This document shows positions 23,697 through 33,778 of a stretch of 64,000 bases of DNA, piece by piece; within the stretch, counting starts at the first letter, position 1, and every line of letters begins with the position of its first letter. The notes under the pieces are model-generated. The model was not told where the DNA came from. It made no database searches and saw only the letters and a list, made by a program, of their open reading frames with translations. Origin of the DNA: Gaeumannomyces sp. JS-464 (lineage: Eukaryota > Ascomycota > Sordariomycetes > Magnaporthales > Magnaporthaceae); NCBI GenBank assembly GCA_002197995.1, contig NGZR01000002.1:3596001-3660000 (forward strand). Reading direction: 5' to 3'. The position numbers were made by a program, and so were the translations under genes.

Positions 23697-24709
23697 ATGC
23701 CACCAGAGCCTTTCCCCGTCCTCGTCCACCCCTTCCCGGGCCCGACGCCTCGATCCTGCGCATACGAGGCCGGGTCGCCAACATCACGTAACGCCCTCGT
23801 CTTCATCGGCGGCCTTGGCGACGGCCCGCACACCGTGCCCTACGTGCGCGCCATCGCCAGCCGCCTGCAGTCGGAGCCGGAGCTCGGCTACTCGCTGTTC
23901 GAGGTGCGCCTGTCCAGCGCCTTCGGCGGGTTCGGGTACCGGCGCCTCGCCGACGACGTCGCGGACCTGAACGCCCTCGTGCGCCACCTCCGCGGCACGC
24001 TCGGGAGGGAGCGCATCGTCCTGCTGGGCCACTCCACGGGCTGCCAGGACTGCATGGAGTACACGAACTACGACAAGCACGGCGCAGAGCCGGTCGACGG
24101 CTTCATCTTCCAGGGGCCGGTCTCGGACCGGGAGGCGTTCGGTCCGCTGGTCTCCAAGGAGGAGCTCGAGGCCAACGTTGCCAAGGCGGCAGAGCTCGTC
24201 AGGTCCGGACAGGGAGACGCCATCATGCCCAGGGACAGGCTCTCCGAGATGTTTGACACTCCCATCACGGCCTACCGCTATCATTCTCTGCTCGCGCCAG
24301 GGTGAGTGAGTTCCAGTGAAGCCGAGCCCACCATGCGCCAAGACGCGGGGCACGACGCACCCATATCTCTCCATAACACCCAGCGCGCCCACCCGGTGCC
24401 GAACTAACCCGAGAGCGCACAAGTGGCGACGACGACTTCTTCTCGTCGGATCTGCCCGATGACAAGATTGCGTCCTTTTGGAGCAAGTTCCAGAAGCCGG
24501 TGCTCGTGCTACCGTCTGGCGAGGACGAGCACGTGCCCGAATCGATCGACGTGCCAAAGCTCGTCGCCCGATGGACCTCCCTTGCGCCAGATGGCATCGT
24601 TAGTGACCTCTCGGGTCTCATCCCGGGAGCCAGTCACACTGTCAGGAGCCCAGAGTCGCGGGAATGGATGACCGACAGAGTCGTTCGATTTCTCTCTGGT
24701 CTTAAGTGA
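23697..24709 (+). CDS. DUF1749 alpha/beta-hydrolase, SidJ-like esterase
   Basis: Two exons, 23697..24301 and 24424..24709, with a 122-nt intron beginning GTGAGT, encode 296 residues. The nucleophile elbow is GHSTGCQD with Ser113, and an oxyanion-hole segment FIGGLGDGPHTVPY precedes it. The C-terminal half carries LVLPSGEDEHVPE, likely with the catalytic Asp, and GASHTV with the likely His. Members of DUF1749 include the Aspergillus fusarinine C esterase SidJ, which recycles siderophore. Other members are uncharacterised, so the substrate here is open. No siderophore genes lie in this window. It is cytosolic by lack of a signal peptide. The frame is intact, and it converges on the EBP-type gene 151 bp away. 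Confidence 0.87.
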
Positions 24710-24860
24710 GCTAGATGACGACATGTGAGATCTCTGTTTATGAGCGTCCGTGTGAGCTTTCATCCCCGCTACCACTTGAGAGCCCTTTAAATATTAAACA
24801 ACCTCTGCAACTTTCAAGGCTCTATCAAGCAATGACGGTAGCTATGCAAGCACAGCCCAC

Positions 24861-25966
24861 CTATTCGCTCTTTTTCAGTCCGTTGCTGTTGGTGGAGAGA
24901 GTAGCCGGGTTCACCCTCTCCGCCACGTCCAAGGCCTTGCATATCTTACGGACGGAGCTGAAGATAACGCCTTTTCACAATGGTTCGATGTCAGTCGACA
25001 AAGTAATCGTTGGGCGACCTGAGACGACTCGGATGATCTCACTTACCGGCTGGAATCACGGCCCATGGCAGATTCATGCCCACATAAAAACCCAGAAATA
25101 GAGGAACTCGGGCCTGCTATGCGCGACACCCTTAGAAACGAGATCGACAGTGCTGGTGCCGTAGTACAAGGCGACTCCATATATGTGTGCCATCGAAAGA
25201 AGTAGTTGCAACGGGTAGCGCATGTTATTGCCCGTGACGATGCAGAAAACAGTCGCCAGGGACAGCGGGCCCCAGCAAACCTGGGGGGTAAATGAGCGTG
25301 TGAGCAAAGTAAGATAGAAAGAGTCAATGCTGGAAATAAAAGATAGCTTGGTGCATACCACAGAAATGGCCTCGATAGTCCATACGAACGTGTCAGACGT
25401 CAGGTATCGAGAATCGCTGAGGGAATACTCTTTCCATAACTGCGCGAGTAGGCTCTGGGAACCGGCAAGGGTTGCGGGATTGAGAACGAAGTATGCTGCG
25501 CAACATAAACGGGCAATCGGTCAGGAACATCACCCCTTTCCACGAGGACATACTTGTGAAGTATGGTGCTAGAGTAGGGAGAAGATGTCGGAGAGGACAA
25601 GACGGGTTGGGGTATTTAGTAGAGACTTGCATTCAAAAAAGAGATGCAAATATCCGTCTGTGTATAGGTCCTGAGGGTTAGCTGGACTGGTATCTCCTGG
25701 GCGGTAGGCAATCAAGATCCAAGTTCCTGCACGAGGAGCGTCGAGAGCGTACTCAGAGAGAACCAGGATACCGCCAGCAGATCCGCAAGCCGGAGCCTCG
25801 GGTTAAGCTGCCGCGAGAGCGCGATAGAGGACAGCAATACAGCGGCCACTCTGAGCGAGAACTTGATCAAAATAGTCGAAAGGGGCGTCTCGTTTGCGGC
25901 ATAGCCGGCGATGACGGCGTCCGTGGGGAGGTATGGGTGGCTGCCGAGCCCTTGCGGTGAAGCCAT
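24861..25966 (-). CDS. EBP-type (EXPERA domain) sterol delta8-delta7 isomerase family membrane protein
   Basis: Five exons: 25966..25753, 25657..25631 (27 nt), 25495..25359, 25280..25043 and 24957..24861. Intron 2 (25630..25496) has a GC donor (T|GCAAGT). Counting one missing base at 25079-25081, the product is 237 residues, normal for emopamil-binding proteins. The microexon encodes NGYLHLFFE, placing His76 and Glu80 where EBP has its catalytic His and Glu. Exon 3 carries QLWKEYSLSDSRY and IEAIS. Exon 4 carries PLSLATVFCIV, a transmembrane segment and the conserved N-x-x-W as MNLPW. The family isomerises the sterol B-ring double bond at the ER. Fungi usually rely on the unrelated Erg2, so an accessory or divergent role is possible. 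The frame break lies just before MNLPW. Confidence 0.8.
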
Positions 25967-26450
25967 TTGTGCTTTGGCCGAGGGTAGCCTAGTTTGGATG
26001 ATAGGCCAAACAGTCCACTCTCCCCAGAATTCGCCTGCGCAACAGGATTAGGTAGGTCGTTATAATCTGGGCGGTCTTCGCATCAACTAGAAAAACATCG
26101 GTGAGGTTCTCGTGTGGCATCGGTTTTGGTCGGCCGCCCCATCACGCCGAGCCGATGAGCCAGGGGGGAAATCGCACTGTGCTCTATACCAATTTGGCCT
26201 ACAGCCAATTTTGTGCCCAAAGCAGTGTACGGTTTAACCGGATTAGGCAGGGGGTTGAAAGGCAAATGGATGGTTACTTATGTTAGTGTAAGAAGAAATA
26301 CGAACGGTGAATAGAGCCTTCAGAGAGAAGTTCAAAATCGTGTATTCTAGTCTGGAGATTGCCCTCCGCGCTCCGCCAACGCTATCCCCTGGCATTGACA
26401 TGACAATAAAGCAAAGAAAAAGGATGCAGCCATATTAGCGCCCTCAGCCT
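25967..26450. other. EBP-type gene upstream region and CWC15 3' region
   Basis: I see no gene here. Both neighbours are on the minus strand. The sequence is AT-richer than its surroundings and carries no protein-like frame. Confidence 0.5.
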
Positions 26451-27468
26451 CTACCTGACGTACTTGCTCATGAATCTCTTGTGGAAATCAGAACGAAGGA
26501 GATCCTGATGAAGAAACGGCAGTTAGTAAACAAGGAGGCCACAATAAGGGGCCTGCGAAAGCAACAGCATATTGGCTGGACATAGGGGTACTCACGTTGA
26601 TAAACTCTTTCCTCTTTCCTTCTCCTCCGTGCCACGCGCCTGGTTCTTGAATACCACGTCGTCGTCCCACCTGCGCTTGATGTTAAAATCGGGTTTTGTT
26701 CAGCAGCGGGTTGCCCCGGGCGATATCGCGCTCCCGCTCCTCCGCCTCGGCGGCCGCCCTCTCGCGCTCTTCTTCTCCCGCTTCTCTGCCTTCTCGCGCT
26801 TGATCTTCTCCAGTTCCCGCTGCAGCAGCGCATCCTCATCGTCCGAGTCATCGCTGTCGTCGTCGCTGGCATCGTCTTCGTCATCCTCGTCCGAGCTGTC
26901 GTCTGAGTCGTCGCGGTCCAGGTCTCTCGACTCTTCTAATATCCGCCGGCGCTTCGCCTCTGGATCCTCATCATCGTTGGCGATACGACGTTTTGTTTGG
27001 GCTGCGGCTTCGTCGGATCCAGACCTGTCGTCATCATCGTCGGGTTTGCTACCAGGAACGGGGCTCCGGCGAGAGGAAGACGCGGCGGCAGCCGCGCTCG
27101 AGCCGCCGTTCAGTTTCGCGAAGTGGGCCGCCTCGGCGGCGAGCAGCTCTGCGCGCAGGTCGACGACGCCCTCGCCCTCATCGGCAGCTCCGCCTTGGCC
27201 TCGCTTTCTACAAGATCCGTCTTGATTAGTTTCTTTCCGACTCTATCTAACGTCATATCCGGGGAAGGGTATGGGCCGTAGGGCGTACCGGTACTTCAGT
27301 GTTGTGTGCGCCGGAAGCAGGCGTTGGTGGTATGCCGGGCCTCGCAGAGCATCTTTGCCTCGCGCCTATGCAGACAATGCGATGGTTAGTTTTGGAAGCG
27401 GCACGCCGGGAAAGCTGGCAACGAGAAACACGTACGGGATCAAACGTGGGCCTATGGGCTGTAGTCAT
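26451..27468 (-). CDS. CWC15: Spliceosome component Cwc15/Cwf15
   Basis: Four exons: 27468..27436, 27365..27289, 27207..26596 and 26504..26451. The first reads MTTAHRPTFDP, followed by ARGKDALRGPAYHQRLLPAH, the signature of this family. The middle is an acidic low-complexity region of Asp, Ser and Glu runs, then a charged coiled-coil-like helix (LEKIKREKAEKREK). The conserved C-terminus is FNIKRRWDDDVVFKNQARG and then LLRSDFHKRFMSKYVR. Three single-base breaks occur in exon 3: one base missing near 26768, one extra at 26694-26697 and one missing at 26618-26619. Their net effect restores the exact phase into exon 4. Cwc15 binds the catalytic RNA core with Prp19/NTC factors. It is divergent from RRP45. 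Confidence 0.9.
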
Positions 27469-27919
27469 CTTTCCGTCTTAATTTTTACCGCAGACAATTA
27501 TGAGAATGGCGAAAAGGCGCGGTATTTCGGTAGGGAGACGTTGGTTGATGGTTGCTTGGGGCTGGAGACCGGGAGGCGGGTCGCGAGTCGCGATGGATGG
27601 ATGATGTCTAAAGCAGGGTCCGTCGTTTTGCAGGGGCCAGGGACTCACCGCCTGGCAGAAAATGTTCCTGAAGGCGCGAGTTGAGCCAATGGCGGCGCCC
27701 ACCCCACCAAACCAAGGCGCATGTGTGCAAGCAAGCTCCACAATCGGCCGCTTGCTCCAAACCAAGCCAGAAAAAAAAAAGAGCCAGGACCGGCTGGAGT
27801 TTTCCAATCGCGCCGTCGAATAAAATGAGAGGCGTCCCGGTGAAGCCGGAACAGTGAGACACGCGGATCCCTACTAAGCAGCAGGAGCACAGCAGGAGTG
27901 GCTGGGGCGCAACGACGTC
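27469..27919. promoter_or_regulatory. Divergent promoter between CWC15 and RRP45
   Basis: The start codons of the spliceosome gene CWC15 and the exosome gene RRP45 lie 451 bp apart on opposite strands. The interval has no credible ORF. An A run occurs at about 27769-27780. A shared bidirectional promoter is likely from geometry alone. Confidence 0.6.
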
Positions 27920-28946
27920 ATGCCTAGAGAAGCTGAGCCGTCGCTCAACGAGAAGGCGTTTGTCCTCCAGGCGCTGCAGCAGAACCTCCGCCTCGACGGC
28001 CGCGAGGTGGATCAGTACCGGCCCATAAAGCTAAACTTTGGCGACGAGTATGGCGTCGTGGATGTCGAGCTAGGCAAGACAAGGTGATTCCTTTTCTCCT
28101 GCCATGTCTGTGCGGTCTTCACTGCTTCGAGGCGCAAAAGGGAGCTTTTGCTGACGATTCCTGAGTCGGGGGGTCACTCCCTGCCTCCCGCCCTTGTCAA
28201 CATACAGAATTCTCGCCAAAACTTCCGCCGAGGTGACAGTTCCTTACGCAGACCGACCCTTCGATGGCATCTTCAACATCGTCACGGAGCTGAGCCGATG
28301 GCGTCCGCCTTCGAGGTGAACCGCCCAACCGAAGCCGAGGTGCTGCTCTCGCGCCTGCTGGAGAGAGACGGTGCGGCGGTCCGGAGCGCTCGACACCGAG
28401 TCACTCTGCCTCATCGCTGGCCAAAAGTGCTGGTCCGTCCGCGTCGATCTGCACGTTCTCTCCCACGACGGCAACCTGGTTGACGCCTCGTGCCTCGCTG
28501 TCGTCACCGCGCTGCGCCACTTCCGAAAGCCCGACACCTCCATCGAAGGCGAGGCATTGACTGTCTACACCTCCGCCGAGCGCGAGCCGGTGCCCCTGAG
28601 CTGGCTACACTCGCCATTTTGCGTCACCTTTAGCTTCTTTGGCGAGTCTCAGTCAACTGGCGGCGATGACGCTGGGGACCTCTTCGCCGTGGACGCCAAT
28701 TGGCTCGAGGAGCAGGTCCGTGTGGGCCACTGCACCATCAGTCTCAACCGTCACGGGGAAATCTGCCAGATCTCCAAGCTGGGAGGTGCCGCCGTTGATG
28801 CCGTTGCGTTACTGCAGTGCAACACCATTGCCTTGAGCAAGGCCAAGGAGTTCTCCAAGTTAGTAGACGACAGGCTAGCCGAGGACGCAAAGAGAAGAGA
28901 CAAGGGAGGTCTCATGGCGGAGCTCTCGGCGGAAAATGCCAGGTGA
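27920..28946 (+). CDS. RRP45: Exosome core subunit Rrp45 (RNase PH fold)
   Basis: Two exons, 27920..28083 and 28208..28946, with a 124-nt GTGATT...CAG intron, give 300 residues. The start reads MPREAEPSLNEKAFVLQALQ, followed by NLRLDGREVDQYRPIKLNFG, the standard RNase PH-like opening of Rrp45. The centre has the ESLCLIAGQKCWSVRVDLHV and SCLAVVTALRHFRKP strands and helices. One base is missing at 28295-28296 (after TELS) and one is extra at about 28362-28368, cancelling each other. The protein forms part of the hexameric ring of the nuclear and cytoplasmic RNA exosome and is catalytically inactive in other fungi. It lacks the long human PM/Scl-75 tail. Confidence 0.92.
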
Positions 28947-29360
28947 AACAGGTCTGGCGATGCGAGAGAAGGACCAGCAGACTAGAGCGGCGGAAGAAAA
29001 CATGGAATACAAAGATACCCAGAAACACTACATTGTCTTTTTTTCTTTAGGGATCATAGATTATGGTGTCTCGTGTCCATCATGTGTGGTTGGTTATATC
29101 GGAACTACCGAAGACGTTCGGTCGTGGCAGCTTTTTGTCCCAAGATCCCATGTTCTTGGTCTAGAAATCTGCACTCTAAAACAAGATAGTAAACCAATCG
29201 CTCTGTATGAGTCTGCATGAGAAAGGGGGAAGATAGGACGGTGAGGAAGAAATGAAGTAACAAGAAATCACCGCCTGTCTCTCGGCCACCGCATATCGCC
29301 GATAGTCAGGGTGGTCGGCAGTAACGAAGGATGAGAAGCCAAGGCCAGCCACCACACAGG
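28947..29360. other. Convergent 3' region between RRP45 and the Arl3-like gene
   Basis: I see no gene here. A T-rich patch (TTTTTTCTTT, around 29038-29048) and an AT-rich stretch are consistent with 3' end formation for RRP45. Confidence 0.5.
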
Positions 29361-30301
29361 CTACCTCATGACAGGCGGCCTGGACTCCTTATTCCACTTG
29401 ACGCGGAGCGCAGCCACTCGACGGCCTCGCGCACGCCCGTGCCCGTCAGGGCCGAGACGGGCAGGACTCTCGAGTCGCGGATGCTGTGGGACTTCTCCCC
29501 CTCGAAGACGCGCTTGACGAGCCCCTCCTTGATGCGCACCACCTCGACGCAGTCCTCGCGGTCCTGCTTGTTGGCCAGGATCAGCAGGCGGCACCCCCTC
29601 CGTGTCCTCGCTCTGCAGCACGTCCTCGAGCACCAGCCGGCACTCCTCCAGCCGCCCGGGGAGGTCCGCTGCCCCGCTGCCCGCCGCCCCCGCCGCGGCC
29701 ACGTCGGCGGCCGTGGCGCCCCCGCTTGCCTTGCTGCTGCCGCCCGGGACTACGGCCGAGCTCGCCCTCCTCCGGCCCGTCGGCGGGGGCGCGGGCTCCC
29801 CGCCGCTGCCGGCAGGCGCGGCGGCATCACCACCACCACCACCGCCGACGTCCTCCCCCGCGCCGTCGTCGTCGGCGCGAGGCTCGAGGATGCCGTCGCC
29901 GATGTCGGTGCTGTCGATGATGAAGACGATGGCGTGGCAGCTCGTGTAGTAGCTCTGCCACAACTTGCGCAGGCTGTGCTGCCCGCCCACGTCCCAGATC
30001 TTCATGTACATGTCCGGCAGGGTGATGGTGGACACGTTCTGCCCGACCGTGGGCACCGTCTTGAGTTTTGGCTCGGGCGCGTCCGGGTGGAAGAGCGCCT
30101 TCACCTGCTCGTGGAACGTCGTCTTGCCCGCATTGTCAAGGCCGAGTAGGATGACGGAGTATTCTGTAGAGGAAGGGGTGGAAGGGACGTCAGCAACAGA
30201 TGATCATGTCCATGCAAAGAGCGGTCGCAATGGGGCAGATGCGGGTGCGCACCCTCCTTGCTTGTCGCGAGCATGTACAGCCCTTTGGCGAGGTGGTACA
30301 T
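29361..30301 (-). CDS. ARL3: ARFRP1/Arl3-type small GTPase with an unusual internal insertion
   Basis: Two exons, 30301..30253 (MYHLAKGLYMLATSKE) and 30163..29361, with an 89-nt intron. The P-loop is GLDNAGKTT, switch I has Thr in TVPTVGQNV, switch II is DVGGQ and the G4 motif is NKQD. The absence of Gly2 and the start MYHL match ARFRP1/yeast Arl3, which is N-acetylated and recruited to the trans-Golgi through Sys1, where it recruits Arl1. The product is 283 residues against about 200 usual. The excess is an insertion of about 80 residues rich in Gly, Ala and Pro (29655..29900), placed after FIIDSTDI and before LEECRLVLEDVL. One extra base near 29587-29591 and one missing near 29403-29407 offset the frame over the C-terminal third, which ends WNKESRPPVMR. 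Confidence 0.88.
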
Positions 30302-31366
30302 GGCGTCGTGGGCGGCTGGCGTGCAGGCAAAGGTCCCGAATGTTAACAAGGTGCGCGCGTTCCTCCACGGCTCATGACGGTCGGTCCTCGCGAGCTTCGT
30401 GTCGGCTGGTCGCGCCGCATGGAATCGCAGATGATGTCGTCACCGGCCGCGCATCAAGATGAGAGAGTGTGGGGTGTGGGTGTGGCCGTCAGCAACGAGT
30501 CTTCTCCAATGGTGCCGAGCTGGCACCAGGCCATGAGGCTGACACGCGCGGAATCGCAGTGGCGCCTGCAAGCCCTGACGATCCATCATAGTGGGGTTTG
30601 ACAGCGCCAAATTGAGGTCATCCATGCAGCAGCCTCCATCGCTCAGAACTTTTGGAGAGCTCACAGCAGGAGATTTTCACCTTCATCAGCAGCTCAATGC
30701 AGTGCATATAGGTCGTAGATTATGGAAATTATGTTTCGTCTATAGGCGGCGACCTCGACAGGTTGACTGCTCGACTATCTGTATTTGGACCTCATCATCT
30801 CATAGCTTAGCTGCCCCGTCTAATGCAACACGCAGCCGTAAGCAAAAACACCCAGATCGTTCCCATCGCCCCAAAAACGCCGGTTCAGTCGCTCGTATCT
30901 TCGGTCTGCTGGTTCCCTTCTCTTTTGATTTCTTCTTGGTATGCTGTCCCTTCCTCTTTTTGTTGAGCAAACCTGGGGGTTACCGGAAATCTAGCCGACT
31001 TACCCAGCAGTTGGCTTTGACCAGAGCCGCTAGGCCATCCATCCCAAGTGATTCCGCCATCCACAGCTGCAAACCAACCAATGAATGCCAGTCAAGTCTA
31101 TGCCAAAAAGGGTAATTAAAAGGCAAGAGGGGAACAAAAACTGATGTACACGAAGGGTGAAAAGAAGACAATGCGAAGTGTAGGACAGACAAAGGGAATT
31201 ATACCTAGTGCAGCATTGGATCGAACCTCTGCACAGCGGGCACGAGTAGGGAGCAAGGAAACCAAGCGAACAGTGCTGGCACTTCTCCCTCCTATCGACT
31301 CGCGCAAGAGATGACGCCGGATACCAAGTAGATAAGCCCGAAACTCTGCCGAGAGAATGTGTACTC
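30302..31366. other. Arl3-like gene upstream region and VRG4 3' region
   Basis: I see no gene here. It contains the promoter of the Arl3-like gene and the 3' trailer of VRG4, both on the minus strand. Open frames such as 30591-31115 have no recognisable family features. Confidence 0.5.
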
Positions 31367-32791
31367 TTACGAGTTGGCATCCTTGTTGCTCTGAGCGCTA
31401 GCGCTCATAACAGGCTGCTGCGTCGGCAGGGCGTTCTTAGCCTGTTGGGACTGGCGAGCCTTGGCCCAGGCGTAGACGATACCACTGACGAAACCAAGCA
31501 CGATGGCCGAGACGGAGCCGAAGGTGACTGGGGCGTCGAAGAAGATGAGACCGCTAACGGCGATAGGCAGCTTGTTGAGGGCGCCAACCATGGAGTAAGT
31601 CGTCGAGGTCGTCACACGGATACACCATGCCGAACAGTACGAGATGAAGATGGCGGCCAGACCCGAGTAGATCATGCCAATGAAGAGTGTGTTGCGGGTC
31701 TCGATGGGGAAATTCCTGGCCAAGTTGGCGCTCGACCAGTCCTCAGCAATCAACGAGCAGACGACGAGGACGGGAATGGTGAGGAGGTTGTTGTAGAACA
31801 TTGCTATAAAAAAAAAAAAAAAAAAAACCCCGTCTGTCAGTGCTTGGTTTTTCACATGTTGCGGCGCGACAACTATCGTATCGGCACCATGAGAAAACAC
31901 GTACAGTCCCAGTCCTTGAAGTTCATCTTGTGGATGACCTTGCGCATGGTCAGGAGGTAGGCAGCGCTGCAGAAGACGTTCATGCCCATCCAAGCGTAAC
32001 CAGCATTGAGAGTAGAGATGGCGGCAGAGGCATGGCCCGGGTGCGGGGCGCCGGAAATGGCGCTCTGGATGTCGGCCCAGGCAGCGACAACAGAGCTGAG
32101 GACGATGAGACCGAAGGAGAGCAGCGCGAGAGGGGTGACGCGGCCGCCGAACCAGAGAACCTCTCCGTACGCGATGGCAATGATGGTCAGGTTCTTGAAG
32201 ATGGTGTAGACCGGGACCGAGAGGAACTGGAGGGCCTTGGTGCTCGTGTAGATCATGCCGACGAGGAGGATCGAGATGGGGAACCCTGCAGACACAGCAC
32301 GTCAGCTTCTGCACCGTCACCGCCGCTTTTGGCATTGTGGAGACACGAGAGGTTTTTCGGGCACGCACATCTCTTTGCCTTGGTCTGGTCATAGGGGGCC
32401 AAATTTGTGATGAGCCCTGCTTGCTTGCAGACCATGATGGCCGCAATACAGACAATCGCCTGCAAAGGTCCTGTCAGCCATGTCTCGTGTCTTCTCTGGG
32501 CGGGGGTGGTCGTCTTACCTGCACAGCGAGGTAGAAGAAGTTCAGGTTCCACGAGGAGCCCGAAACAACATATTTGTTAACCACCGTCATGCTGATGGAG
32601 GAGAGGCAGTAGGCCAGAATGGAGGCGCCTGGGCTGTTGTCAATCTTTGACAGTGAGAAGCTGCCTTCCAGGGCGCCGCCGCTGGAGCGTGCCCGGCTCG
32701 AGACGGGCGGCCGAGACAGGAAAGGCTCCTTCTCGATGCTGCTCTGGGCAGGCATGTTGACCACGAAGTCCTCGTTCTTCTTGTCCGACAT
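31367..32791 (-). CDS. VRG4: Golgi GDP-mannose transporter
   Basis: Four exons, 32791..32519, 32459..32369, 32285..31905 and 31803..31367, encode 393 residues with clean phases. About ten hydrophobic segments follow a short cytosolic N-terminus ([11 protein letters not shown]). FYNN appears at the start of exon 4, and the nucleotide-sugar binding motif [12 protein letters not shown] is intact in the C-terminal half. The family is an antiporter that brings GDP-mannose into the Golgi lumen in exchange for GMP for mannosylation of proteins and sphingolipids. The third intron ends in a T run of about 20 on the coding strand (31807-31827), an extreme polypyrimidine tract. Gmt1/Gmt2 naming is also used in other fungi. 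Confidence 0.95.
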
Positions 32792-33778
32792 CTTGGGCGA
32801 CTGTCTAAGGTGTTGGAGCGCAGGCGCGGGTGAGAGAATAGCGTCCTTGTCGGAGAATAGAGATGGAAAGGGACGGGTTCAAAAAGGGGCCAAGTCGGAG
32901 CGGTGCGCTGCTTGTGGCTGGCTGGCTGGACAGGAGGCTCCGCCGTTTTGGAGGTTGCGGCGCGGCGATGCTTGAAAAGACCGCAGCCGTCAAGTGGGAT
33001 GCGCGCGGGTGAAGAACGGAAGTCTCCAAGGAGGAGAGCGGGATTAATTAAAATCTCCAGCGGTCGACTTCGTGCTGCAGACGGACGCGTCGAGGACAAG
33101 GCAGTGTGAGAGCATGAAAAAAGTGAGGGCGGACTCGAGCGCAAGATTAAAACCTGGCAAATTGCTTATCGGGAATTCCCACCACCCGTAAAATGACCAT
33201 GCACTCTTGTCCCCAAGTCGGCAGCAGGTACGTACAGTGCGCCAGGCGGCGTCCAGGCCGCACAGCCAACGGGAGCGACGAATGTGGGGTTCATGTCACA
33301 ATCTGGGCAGGGGATGATGGGCCCGCAAACTAAAAACATGGCTAGGAAAAAGGGGCTGAAAGGGGGATCGGGTTCTGGCCGGAGCCGACTGAATCTGCGA
33401 GAGGATGCTGATTGGCTGCCAACACTGCCAGACCCCGTGGCTGTGTTCCCGTACTGTGCGTGCTGAGCGCTCTCACTTCATCAGGCTTTGGCGATCAACT
33501 GCCAGCAGGGCCGGGTTGATGCCACGAGCAGGAAAGGGGGCTGTGGACTCTGGATCAATCCATACACCGCCAGGTGTTACCGAAGCCATTGATACACATG
33601 GCTGAGGCATCTGCATACCTAGTGGTCTAAGTCGGCAATGAACTGACTAAACAGAGAACAACACGTATTGTGCCTCCATTTAGATCGATGCATTACGCGA
33701 GGGATCCATCCAAGGCATGTCCTCATCGGGACACAGGTATGTGGAGATCCCCAATTCGACAATGCCATTTCATCGGAC
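32792..33778. other. VRG4 upstream region and SDR 3' region
   Basis: I see no gene here. The VRG4 promoter occupies the left side. The right side is downstream of the SDR gene. No protein-like ORF is present. Confidence 0.5.

Noticed and set aside
26572..27225. 217-codon plus-strand Ser-rich ORF
   Set aside because: It is an antisense reading of the Asp/Glu-rich region of CWC15.
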